Assembly: GCF_021049305.1 (NCBI RefSeq)
Contig: NZ_CP088081.1
Coordinates: 62,001-126,000, forward strand
Direction of reading: 5' to 3'
Source: Ideonella dechloratans
GTDB taxonomy: Bacteria; Pseudomonadota; Gammaproteobacteria; Burkholderiales; Burkholderiaceae_C
DNA length: 64,000 bases
Part shown: positions 1 to 15,010 of the stretch, one piece after another
Position numbering within the stretch: the stretch's first letter is position 1
Layout of the letters: every line of letters starts with the position of its first letter
Translations under genes and position numbers: made by a program
The notes under the pieces: model-generated
Database searches by the model: none
Told to the model about the DNA's origin: nothing
Seen by the model: the letters and a program-made list of their open reading frames with translations, nothing else

Positions 1-2
1 TG

Positions 3-217
3 GAGCTGCGCGCCGGCGAGATCGAGCTGCTGCACGTGGAGCACACGCCGGTGATCCGCACCTGGAACGTGGTGCACCTGCAGTCGCGCCTGCTCTCGCC
101 GGCGGCCGAGGCCTTCCGCTACTTCATCCTGGAGGAGGGCGAGGCCTGGCTGGCCGCGCACGACCGGCCCTGGATCGGCGCCGGGCCGGAGGCCGCGGCC
201 CCGCCCGGCGGCGGGGG

Positions 218-221
<4 letters not shown>
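3..221 (+). CDS. LysR-type transcriptional regulator, C-terminal fragment
   Basis: Open at the left edge, so only the last 72 residues are visible. The stretch reading [20 protein letters not shown] is typical of the end of the substrate-binding domain of LysR regulators of the CbbR/CysB-like kind, where it forms the last strand and helix of the effector domain. The DNA-binding half lies outside the window, so the regulated genes cannot be named. The stop codon overlaps the stop codon of the convergent fumC gene by two bases (TAG at 219-221 against the minus-strand TAG at 218-220), so neither gene has room for its own terminator here. Confidence 0.75.
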
Positions 222-1609
<1,388 letters not shown>

Positions 1610-1783
1610 GCCGCTCTCCCGAAAGGAAGGGATGATCTGGCCCCCGCCGGTCTGCACCCGGCGCGAAGATAGACGGCATCTGAGGGCTCTCTCCTAGCTC
1701 TCGCGAGCCGACAGCAGCTTACGATGGTCGCGCGGGCCTGCCAAGGCCCGGCACCTGCCGCTGTCGCTCCGGTCGAAAAGAAG

Positions 1784-2902
1784 ATGAATCACCCTGCGAC
1801 CATTCTGGTTGTCGACGACGAGCCGCTGAACCTGGCGGTGCTCTCGCGGCTGCTCCATCCCCTCTACCGCGTCCTGGCCACCCGCTCGGGCGCGTCCGCC
1901 GTGGCCCTGGCCGCGGCCGAGCAACCCGACCTGATCCTGCTGGACGTGAAGATGCCCGGCATGGACGGCCATGCGGTGCTGGCCGCCCTGCAGCAGCAGG
2001 AGGGCACACGCGACATCCCGGTCATCTTCGTCTCGGCCCTGGGCGACGATGGCGACGAGGAGCTCGGTCTGGCCCTGGGCGCGGTGGACTATGTCGTCAA
2101 GCCGGTGCGCCCGGCCGTGGTGCTGGCCCGCGTGCGCACCCAGCTGGAGATCAAGCAGCACCGCGACCGCCTGCGCCAGCAGAACGGCAGCCTGGAACAG
2201 GCCCTGGCACGGCAGGTGGACGAGCTGCAGCTGGCCCAGGAACTGATGCTCTCGGGCATGGCCGAGCTGGCCGAAACCCGCGACAGCGAGACCGGCAACC
2301 ACGTGCTGCGCACCCAGCACTACGTGGACCTGCTGGCCCGGCAGCTGCGCCACGACCCCCGGCATGCCGAGACGCTGGACGAGGCCCAGATCCAGCGCAT
2401 CGTCAAGGCCGCGCCGATGCACGACATCGGCAAGATCGGCATTCCCGACCACATCCTGCTCAAGCGGGGGCCCTTGTCGGCCGATGAATTCGGTCTGATG
2501 CGCCAGCACACCACCATCGGCAGCCAGGCCATCCGGCACGCCATCGACCGCGCCCAGCGCGCGCTGGGCCAGCGCTTCCCCGAAGACAGCCCGCCCGAAT
2601 CGGTGCGCTACCTCGAGGTGGCCCGGCTGATCGCCCTGCACCACCACGAGCACTGGGACGGCCAGGGCTACCCCGCGGGTCTGGCCGGCGAAGCCATCCC
2701 GCTGCCGGCCCGGCTGATGGCGGTGGCCGACGTGTACGACGCCCTGACCCACGAGCGGGTCTACAAGCCCGCCTGGTCGCTCGACAGCGCCGAAGCCCAG
2801 ATCTTCACCGGGGCCGGCAGCCAGTTCGACCCGGCGGTGGTGGCCGCCTTCGACGCCGTGCGCCCCGAGATGGCGCAGGTGATGCAGGGCCTCTCGGACT
2901 GA
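1784..2902 (+). CDS. Response regulator with HD-GYP output domain (RpfG-like)
   Basis: A 372-residue two-component output protein. The receiver domain (about residues 5-120) has the acidic pair D11-D12 and phospho-acceptor D54 in LILLDVKMPG. A coiled linker (about 125-165) leads to an HD-GYP domain with the metal-binding pair H213-D214 in HDIGKIG and the GYP signature in WDGQGYPAGL. HD-GYP proteins hydrolyse cyclic di-GMP, so the likely role is phosphorylation-controlled lowering of c-di-GMP. Start at 1784 (MNHPATILVVDDE) fits the receiver domain; an upstream ATG at 1724 adds 20 residues. It lies 8 bp before the giant hybrid kinase, very probably in one operon, so that kinase is the best candidate phosphodonor. 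Confidence 0.92.
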   Translation: MNHPATILVVDDEPLNLAVLSRLLHPLYRVLATRSGASAVALAAAEQPDLILLDVKMPGMDGHAVLAALQQQEGTRDIPVIFVSALGDDGDEELGLALGAVDYVVKPVRPAVVLARVRTQLEIKQHRDRLRQQNGSLEQALARQVDELQLAQELMLSGMAELAETRDSETGNHVLRTQHYVDLLARQLRHDPRHAETLDEAQIQRIVKAAPMHDIGKIGIPDHILLKRGPLSADEFGLMRQHTTIGSQAIRHAIDRAQRALGQRFPEDSPPESVRYLEVARLIALHHHEHWDGQGYPAGLAGEAIPLPARLMAVADVYDALTHERVYKPAWSLDSAEAQIFTGAGSQFDPAVVAAFDAVRPEMAQVMQGLSD

Positions 2903-2910
2903 GCCGCGCC

Positions 2911-9049
<6,139 letters not shown>

Positions 9050-9057
<8 letters not shown>

Positions 9058-9478
9058 TGCCAACACGCCGGCCACCGGCCACGCGAGTCCTGTCCCCCAT
9101 GTGCTGGTGGCCGAGGATCACCCGGTCAACCGGGTGGTGGCCCAGGCCATGCTCGCCAGCCTGGGCGTGAGCTGCACCCTGGCCGAGGACGGTGAGGAAG
9201 CGGTGCAATGCGCGGCCACCGTCGAGGTGGATCTGATCCTGATGGACCTGCACATGCCCGGCCTGGACGGACTGGAGGCCACCCGCCAGCTGCGGGCCCA
9301 GGCCGCCGCGGCCGGGCGCGCCCGCGTGCCGGTGGTGGCCATGACCGGTGGCGACGAGGCCCAGGACGGCCCGGCCTGCCTGGCCGCCGGCATGGACGGC
9401 TTCCTGGCCAAGCCCTTCACGGTGGAAGCCCTGAAGGACTGCCTGCGGCGGCACGGGGTGCCCTGCACCGCCGGTTGA
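9050..9478 (+). CDS. Single-domain CheY-like response regulator
   Basis: A 142-residue protein that is essentially one receiver domain after a short N-terminal tail. It keeps the acidic pair in LVAEDHPVN, the phospho-acceptor D66 in LILMDLHMPG, and the conserved threonine and lysine (VAMTGG and LAKPF). The AED/N-type acidic pocket resembles receivers attached to hybrid kinases. The ATG at 9050 is set by a strong CAGGAGG six bases upstream and lies inside the 3' end of the giant kinase gene (8-bp overlap), indicating translational coupling. It lacks an output domain, so it is either a phosphate shuttle or sink in the kinase's relay or acts by protein-protein contact. Confidence 0.9.
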
Positions 9479-9512
9479 GCCGCCAGACGCGCGGCCCACG
9501 GCCCCCGCCGGC

Positions 9513-10901
9513 TCAGGCCGGCTCCGCCCCCACCGCCCCCAGCCGGGCCAGGGCCGCCGCCGGCACCCGGGCCCACAAGGTGGTGCCCGCGCCGGGCGCG
9601 GCATCCAGTTCCAGCGTGCCGTCGATCGATTCCAGCCGCTCGCGCATGTTGCGCAGGCCGATGCCGCGCTGCGGGTCCTGCTGCACCGCGGGCAGGTCAA
9701 AGCCCTGACCATCGTCGTGGATCGTCAGGCAAACCCCTTCGCGCTCGGCGCTCAAGGTCAGGCTCACCCGCTGCGCCTGGGCATGCTTGCCGATGTTGGC
9801 CAGGGCCTCCTGGGCGACGCGGAACAGCACCGTGGCCACCTCGTCGGGCAGCGGCGGCTCGGGCTCGTCGAGCTGCAGATGCACCTGGAGCTGGCCATGC
9901 TCGCCGAATTCGTGGCCCAGCCAGGCCAGGGCGGCGGGCAGGCCCAGGGTGTCCAGCGTGGCCGGGCGCAGCCGGTGCGACAGATGGCGCACCTCGCCGA
10001 GGGCGTCGTTGAGGCGCTCCAGCGCCTTGGCCAGGGCGGGCGGCGGCGTGCTGCCGGCACGCTCCAGGCTGTCCACCGCCGACTCGATCATCAGCTTGGC
10101 CGAGACCAGGGTTTGGCTGGTGCCGTCGTGCAGCTCGCGCGCCAGGTGGGCCCGCTCGCTTTCCTGCGAGCGCACCACCTGCCGGGCCAGCAGACCCAGC
10201 TTGGCATCGGCCACCCGGTGCTCGCTGAGGTTCAGCCACAGGCCGCTGGCGCTCAAGAGGCCCAGGCCGGCCATGGCGATGCCGGCGATCCACAGCAGGG
10301 TGGTGGTGATGTGCGCGCCGACCTGGCGGTCCAGCGCGCCCAGCGTGGTCTGGATGTCGTCCAGGTACAGGCCGGTGCCGATCATCCAGTTCCAGTCGGG
10401 CAGGGCGGTGACGTAACCCAGCTTGGGCACCATCTGGCCGCTCGACGGCTTGCGCCAGGGGTAGGTGACGAAGCCGCCGCCCGCCTTGGCCCGGACGATG
10501 AGCTGCTGGATGGTGGGCTGGCCCTGCGGGTCGCGCAGTTCCCACAGGTTCTGACCCAGCAGCTCGGGCTGGCGCGAGTGCATCAGCACCCGGCCCTGCA
10601 GGTCGTAGACGAAGAAGTAGCCGTCGCTGCCGTAATCCAGGCTGCCCAGCAGGCGCAGGGCCTCGGCCTGGGCCTGCGGGTCCTGGTGGCGGCGTTCGTA
10701 GAGCGGACGGATGGTGCTGACGGCCAGGTCCACGTAGTGCTTGAGCTCGGCCTGGCGCGCGGCCATGTAGGCCTCTTGCACCAGGGCCTGCTCGCGCCGG
10801 GCCAGGGCCTGCTCCTGGTGGCGCACGGCGGCCGCAATGAGGGCCACCGAGAGCAGCAGCGGCACGGCGGCCAGCAGGACGAGCTTGAGGCGAAGGCGCA
10901 T
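9513..10901 (-). CDS. Cache-domain sensor histidine kinase (HisKA_3/NarX type)
   Basis: A 462-residue membrane kinase. TM1 (about 5-25) and TM2 (about 195-220) bracket a periplasmic single-Cache domain containing SDGYFFVYDLQGRVLMH and PDWNWMIGTG, a domain class that often binds small carboxylates. The cytoplasmic part has the HisKA_3 dimerisation helix with phospho-acceptor histidine in ARELHDGTSQTL and a HATPase core (DDGQGFD, GIGLRNMRERLE). Start at 10901 (MRLRLKLVLL) is chosen because a GAGGA lies upstream and the hydrophobic segment then begins at once. It is the last gene of a minus-strand run with cstA and ybdD, and the matching NarL-type regulator lies just upstream of cstA. By inference this pair senses an external carboxylate and controls cstA. 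Confidence 0.9.
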   Translation of the reverse strand: MRLRLKLVLLAAVPLLLSVALIAAAVRHQEQALARREQALVQEAYMAARQAELKHYVDLAVSTIRPLYERRHQDPQAQAEALRLLGSLDYGSDGYFFVYDLQGRVLMHSRQPELLGQNLWELRDPQGQPTIQQLIVRAKAGGGFVTYPWRKPSSGQMVPKLGYVTALPDWNWMIGTGLYLDDIQTTLGALDRQVGAHITTTLLWIAGIAMAGLGLLSASGLWLNLSEHRVADAKLGLLARQVVRSQESERAHLARELHDGTSQTLVSAKLMIESAVDSLERAGSTPPPALAKALERLNDALGEVRHLSHRLRPATLDTLGLPAALAWLGHEFGEHGQLQVHLQLDEPEPPLPDEVATVLFRVAQEALANIGKHAQAQRVSLTLSAEREGVCLTIHDDGQGFDLPAVQQDPQRGIGLRNMRERLESIDGTLELDAAPGAGTTLWARVPAAALARLGAVGAEPA

Positions 10902-10936
10902 GCCGCGATTGTCCTCGCGGCCGCGCCCCTTTTGGT

Positions 10937-11188
10937 TCAGCAGCAACGGCCGGTGCGGGCGCCGTAGCGGGCCTGCTGGCGCTCGCGGAAGAAGTCCTCG
11001 TAGCTCATGGGCGCCTGGTCCGGGTGGGTGGCGGCCATGTGCTTCAGGTAGGTGCCGTAGTCCGGCACGCCCACCATCAGCCGGAAGGACTGGGCCAGGT
11101 AGCGGCCGGCCTGGCCGACCTCCTGGCCCAGGCCGCGGGCCAGCGCACCGGCGCGCTGGCCTTCGAGCAGGCCGCCCAGCAGGCTCAC
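10937..11188 (-). CDS. YbdD/YjiX-family small protein, cstA partner
   Basis: An 83-residue protein with the family's conserved core: LAQSFRLMVGVPDYGTYLKH, then HPDQAP and FFRERQQARYG. YbdD/YjiX proteins are almost always encoded directly after cstA-type transporters, and members are reported to be needed for transporter activity. The start is a GTG at 11188 that overlaps the cstA stop codon (GTGA), so translation is probably coupled. No in-frame ATG precedes the conserved core. The C-terminal RCC is not part of the conserved core. The gene lies within a much longer open frame, which could easily lead to a wrong start call. Confidence 0.88.
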   Translation of the reverse strand: MSLLGGLLEGQRAGALARGLGQEVGQAGRYLAQSFRLMVGVPDYGTYLKHMAATHPDQAPMSYEDFFRERQQARYGARTGRCC

Positions 11189-13248
11189 CGCGCAGCCTCC
11201 GGCAGGGCGACGAAGGGCGTCTCCTGCACGGTGGGGCGCTGGCTGGCGCGGGCCTGGGCGATGGCCTTGACCGCGTAGACCGCCACGCTCACCACGACGA
11301 ACATGAATAGCGCGCACAGGGCGGCATCCAGCCGGTCGTTGAAGAGCACGCGGGCCATGGCCTCGGGCGACTTGGCCGGGGCCAGCAGCTGGCCGCTGGC
11401 CAGGGCGTCGGCGTACTTCTGGGCATGGGCCAGGAAGCCAACCTTGGGGTTGGCCGAGAAGATCTTCTGCCAGCCGGCGGTCATGGTGCAGGCCAGCAGC
11501 CACAGGGCCGGCAGCACGGTGGTCCAGGCGTAGCGGCCCTTCTTCATCTTGAACAGCACCACGGTGCCCAGCAGCAGGGCCACGGCGGCCAGCATCTGGT
11601 TGGCGATGCCGAACAGCGGCCACAGGGTGTTGATGCCGCCCAGCGGATCGACCACGCCCTGGTAGAGGAAGTAGCCCCAGGTGGCCACGCACAGGCCGGT
11701 GGCCAGCAGGTTGGCGGTCCAGCTGTCGGTGCGCTTGAGCGCCGGCACGAAGGTGCCCAGCAGGTCCTGCAGCATGAAGCGGCCGGCGCGGGTGCCCGCA
11801 TCCACGGCGGTCAGGATGAACAGGGCCTCGAACAGGATGGCGAAGTGGTACCAGAAGGCCATCATCGCCTTGCCGCCGATCACCTGGTGCAGGATCTGCG
11901 CCATGCCCACGGCCAGCGTGGGCGCGCCGCCGGCACGGGCCAGGATGGTGTGCTCGCCCACGTCCTGGGCGGTCTGCAGCAGCACGTCGGGGGTGATGAC
12001 GAAGCCCCAGGAGGAGATGGTCTGGGCCACGGCTTCGGGCGTGCTGCCCACCAGCGCGGCCGGCGCGTTCATCGCGAAGTAGACGCCGGGGTCGATCACC
12101 GAGGCGGCGGCCAGGGCCATCACCGCGACGAAGGATTCGGCCAGCATGCCGCCGTAGCCGATGAAGCGGGCATGGCTCTCGTTCTCCAGCATCTTGGGCG
12201 TGGTGCCCGAGGAGATCAGCGCATGGAAGCCCGACACCGCGCCGCAGGCGATGGTGATGAACAGGAAGGGGAACAGGTCACCCGACCAGACCGGGCCGTT
12301 GCCGCCCGCGAACTGGGTGAAGGCCGGCATCTTCAGTTCCGGCGCGACGAACAGGATGCCGATGGCCAGGGCGACGATGGTGCCGATCTTCAGGAAGGTC
12401 GACAGGTAGTCGCGCGGGGCCAGCAGCAGCCACACCGGCAGCACCGAGGCAATGAAGCCGTAGCCGATCAGCATCCAGGTCAGGGCCTTGCCGTCGAAGG
12501 TGAACAGCGGGCCCCAGGTCGGGCTGTCGTGCACGGCCTGGCCGCCGACGATGGCCCCCATCAGCAGCACGAAGCCGATGACGGAGACCTCGCCGATGCG
12601 GCCCGGGCGGATGTAGCGCACATAGAGGCCCATGAACAGCGCCACCGGGATGGTGGCGCCCACGGTGAAGGTGCCCCAGGGCGAGCCGGCCAGGGCCTTC
12701 ACGACGATCAGCGCGAGCACCGCCAGGATGATGATCATGATCATGAAGGCGCCGAACAGCGCGATCACGCCCGGCACATTGCCCATCTCCTGCTTGACCA
12801 GATCGCCCAGGGAGCGGCCGTCGCGGCGGGTGGAGATGAACAGCACGATGAAGTCCTGCACCGCACCGGCGAAGACCACGCCGGCCAGGATCCACAGCAG
12901 GCCGGGCAGGTAGCCCATCTGCGCGGCCAGCACCGGGCCCACCAGCGGGCCGGCGCCGGCGATGGCGGCGAAGTGGTGTCCGTAGAGCACGAACTTGTTG
13001 GTCGGCACGTAGTCCAGCCCGTCGTTGTGGGCCCAGGCCGGGGTCTGCCGGCGCGGGTCCAGGCCGAAGACCTTGTCGGCCAGGAACAGGCTGTAGTAGC
13101 GGTAGGCGATCAGGTAGGTGCAGACGGCGGCCACCACGATCCACAGGGCGCTGACGGCCTCGCCACGGGCCAGGGCGACCGTGGCGAGCCCGAAGGCTCC
13201 GAGGATGGCGACCAGCAGCCACGGCAGGTGGCGGCGCAGACTGGACAT
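11185..13248 (-). CDS. cstA: CstA/BtsT-family carbon starvation transporter
   Basis: A 687-residue polytopic inner-membrane protein of the carbon-starvation CstA family, whose studied members import pyruvate or peptides. The N-terminal helix is followed by the family signature region HNDGLDYVPTNKFVLYGHHF and AGAGPLVGPVLAAQ; many further membrane helices follow. Start at 13248 (MSSLRRHLPWLL) has GGAGA upstream; a start at 13263 would add METAL without a ribosome site. The 3' end overlaps ybdD (GTGA) and a Cache-domain kinase follows, with a NarL-type regulator upstream, an arrangement that suggests carboxylate-inducible two-component control. A 26-bp dyad about 140 bp upstream is a candidate operator. 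Confidence 0.93.
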   Translation of the reverse strand: MSSLRRHLPWLLVAILGAFGLATVALARGEAVSALWIVVAAVCTYLIAYRYYSLFLADKVFGLDPRRQTPAWAHNDGLDYVPTNKFVLYGHHFAAIAGAGPLVGPVLAAQMGYLPGLLWILAGVVFAGAVQDFIVLFISTRRDGRSLGDLVKQEMGNVPGVIALFGAFMIMIIILAVLALIVVKALAGSPWGTFTVGATIPVALFMGLYVRYIRPGRIGEVSVIGFVLLMGAIVGGQAVHDSPTWGPLFTFDGKALTWMLIGYGFIASVLPVWLLLAPRDYLSTFLKIGTIVALAIGILFVAPELKMPAFTQFAGGNGPVWSGDLFPFLFITIACGAVSGFHALISSGTTPKMLENESHARFIGYGGMLAESFVAVMALAAASVIDPGVYFAMNAPAALVGSTPEAVAQTISSWGFVITPDVLLQTAQDVGEHTILARAGGAPTLAVGMAQILHQVIGGKAMMAFWYHFAILFEALFILTAVDAGTRAGRFMLQDLLGTFVPALKRTDSWTANLLATGLCVATWGYFLYQGVVDPLGGINTLWPLFGIANQMLAAVALLLGTVVLFKMKKGRYAWTTVLPALWLLACTMTAGWQKIFSANPKVGFLAHAQKYADALASGQLLAPAKSPEAMARVLFNDRLDAALCALFMFVVVSVAVYAVKAIAQARASQRPTVQETPFVALPEAAR

Positions 13249-13384
13249 GAGGGCTGTCTCCATGGGGTCGATCCAAAGGCATCCGCCCCGGAACGGGTGC
13301 CGGGGCAGGGGGGCTTCAGTCTGCGCGTGGGGGGAGGGCGGCCGCTACCGTCGCAATGCGTGGCGCATCGCGCAGCATCGCCTA

Positions 13385-13410
13385 AGGGTCGTCACTTAAG
13401 TGAAAACCCT
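13385..13410. promoter_or_regulatory. 26-bp dyad upstream of cstA, candidate regulator operator
   Basis: A perfectly symmetric nested dyad: AGGGT, two bases, the 12-bp palindrome TCACTTAAGTGA, two bases, ACCCT. It overlaps the stop codon of the NarL-type regulator gene and lies about 140 bp before the cstA start. It is A+T-rich at the centre and lacks a U-tract, so it is not a typical terminator. The position fits an activator site for the neighbouring regulator; that assignment is inferred. Confidence 0.5.
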
Positions 13411-14068
13411 AGTTACCTCGGGGGGTGTCCGGCTCGGCGGCGCCCTGCAGGCGCACATGCTCGACGGCGTAGCGGATCAGGTCGGCCTGGGTGTCCAGGG
13501 CCAGCTTGCGCTTGATGCTCTGGCGGTGGGCGTCGACGGTGCGGGCGCTGAGGTCCAGCTCGCGGGCCATCTGCTTGCTCGACAGGCCGCGCGCCAGGGC
13601 CGAAAGGATCTGGCTTTCGCGCGGGGAAAGCAAGGGCCGGGGGGTTTGATTTCGAAACAGCCGGCGTGACACCGCCGGGCTGAGGAAGACGCCGCCCTCG
13701 GCCACGGTGCGGATGGCGCTGACGATCTCGCTGGCCGGCGCGTCCTTGAGCACATAGCCGCTGGCCCCGGCCTGCAGGGCCCGCTGCACGTACTCCGGGT
13801 TGTCGTACATGCTCAGCATCAGCACCCGCAGACCCGGGTGGTCGGCCAGCAGGCGGGCGGCCAGCTCGATGCCGTTGACCTCGCGCATGCCCACATCCAT
13901 CAGCACCAGCGTGGGCTGGCAGCGCAGGGCCTCGGCCTGGGCCTCGGTGGCATCGCCGGCCTCGCCCACCACGGCCAGGCCTTCCAGCGCGGACAGGCGG
14001 GCGCGCAGGCCATCGCGCACCAGCGGGTGGTCATCGACGAGGAGCAGGCGGATGGGCGATGTTTCCAT
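13409..14068 (-). CDS. NarL/FixJ-type LuxR-HTH response regulator
   Basis: A 219-residue response regulator. The receiver has the acidic pair in LLLVDDHPLVRDG and phospho-acceptor D58 in LVLMDVGMREVNG; the C-terminal GerE/LuxR helix-turn-helix reads LSPRESQILSALARGLSSKQ followed by DLSARTVDAHRQSIKRKLAL. Start at 14068 (METSPIRLLLVDD) fits the family; upstream in-frame codons give unconserved sequence. It is followed on the same strand by cstA, ybdD and a HisKA_3 kinase, the kinase class that normally partners NarL-type regulators, so it is the probable activator of cstA. It is divergent from a small flagellar-rod-like gene 57 bp away. Confidence 0.92.
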   Translation of the reverse strand: METSPIRLLLVDDHPLVRDGLRARLSALEGLAVVGEAGDATEAQAEALRCQPTLVLMDVGMREVNGIELAARLLADHPGLRVLMLSMYDNPEYVQRALQAGASGYVLKDAPASEIVSAIRTVAEGGVFLSPAVSRRLFRNQTPRPLLSPRESQILSALARGLSSKQMARELDLSARTVDAHRQSIKRKLALDTQADLIRYAVEHVRLQGAAEPDTPRGN

Positions 14069-14125
14069 GTGTGAAATGGTACGGCCCCCGCTTAACTGCC
14101 CCCTGGATCGGACGATCATCAGGGC

Positions 14126-14443
14126 ATGTCCACCCTGCCCACCATCGCCTCCAGCGGCCTGGCCGCGGCGCAGGCGCGGCTGGATGCTTCGGCGAACAAC
14201 ATCGCCAATGTCGCCACACCGCGCTATCGACGCGAGGATGTGGTGCAGAGCACCCGCGCTTCCGGGGGGGTGGACGCCCAACCCCGCCAGCTCGACGCCC
14301 AGGGTGAAGCCGGCGCCAGCACCGGCCAGCTCACCCAGGACGTGGTGAACCAGAAGGTGGCGCTCTACAACTTCCAGGCCAATGTGATGACCCTCAAGAC
14401 CGAGGGCAGCATGGTGGGCTCGCTGCTGGACTGCTCGGCCTGA
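14126..14443 (+). CDS. Orphan flagellar basal-body-rod-like protein (FlgC-like)
   Basis: A 105-residue protein whose N-terminus (IASSGLAAAQARLDASANNI then ANVATP) is the conserved rod/hook motif shared by FlgB, FlgC, FlgE and FlgG. Its C-terminal half contains VVNQKVALYNFQANVMTLKT, matching the C-terminal coiled-coil helix of axial flagellar proteins. It is shorter than FlgC (about 135 residues) because the middle domain is nearly absent. No flagellar gene is nearby; neighbours are a response regulator and cyanase. It may be an accessory axial subunit, a degenerate copy or a regulator mimic; function is unknown. Confidence 0.75.
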   Translation: MSTLPTIASSGLAAAQARLDASANNIANVATPRYRREDVVQSTRASGGVDAQPRQLDAQGEAGASTGQLTQDVVNQKVALYNFQANVMTLKTEGSMVGSLLDCSA

Positions 14444-14450
14444 GCGGGCG

Positions 14451-14894
14451 TCAGAACGCCTTGTAGGGCAGGAACTTGCCCGACATCACGATGTTCACCC
14501 GGTCGCCATGGGGATCGGGCTCGCGCTGCAGGTCCATCTTGAAGTCGATCGCGCTCATGATGCCGTCGCCGAATTCCTCGTGGATCAGCGCCTTGAAGGT
14601 GCTGCCGTACACGCTCACCAGTTCGTAGAAGCGGTAGATCAGCGGATCGGTCGGCACGGCCGTGGGCAGCGAGCCCTTGCTGGGCACCACCATGAGCCAC
14701 TTCTGCTCCTCCGCGGTCAGGCCGAAGATCTTGCCCAGCACCTTGGCCTGGGCGGCGGTGGCGGTCATCTGGCCCAGGCACAGGGCGGTGGTCCACTCCT
14801 TGGATTGGCCCACCTTCTTGGCCACGTCGGCCCAGCGCAGGCCCTTGCTGACCTTGGTGGCGATGATCTTCTCGGTGACGTCGAGTCGGGTCAT
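14451..14894 (-). CDS. cynS: Cyanate hydratase (cyanase)
   Basis: Converts cyanate plus bicarbonate to ammonia and carbon dioxide (via carbamate), detoxifying cyanate and freeing nitrogen; active as a homodecamer. The 147-residue product has an N-terminal helical domain and the C-terminal catalytic domain. The catalytic triad is intact: R88 and E91 in PLIYRFYELVSVYG and S114 in GDGIMSAIDF, matching R96, E99 and S122 of the E. coli enzyme with a constant offset of eight. Start at 14894 (MTRLDVTEKI). No cyanate transporter (cynABD) or CynR is adjacent, so it is a stand-alone copy. It converges with the flagellar-rod-like gene at 7 bp. Confidence 0.96.
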   Translation of the reverse strand: MTRLDVTEKIIATKVSKGLRWADVAKKVGQSKEWTTALCLGQMTATAAQAKVLGKIFGLTAEEQKWLMVVPSKGSLPTAVPTDPLIYRFYELVSVYGSTFKALIHEEFGDGIMSAIDFKMDLQREPDPHGDRVNIVMSGKFLPYKAF

Positions 14895-15010
14895 GGTGCT
14901 GTCTTGCGTTGTGGATGCAGGTGGGTCTAGCAATCGATGTGCCCGTCCCCGTCGATGTCCCTTTCTCAAGGGAGCCGCAAGGCCGGGCCCCGCGGCTATG
15001 CTGCCCACCC

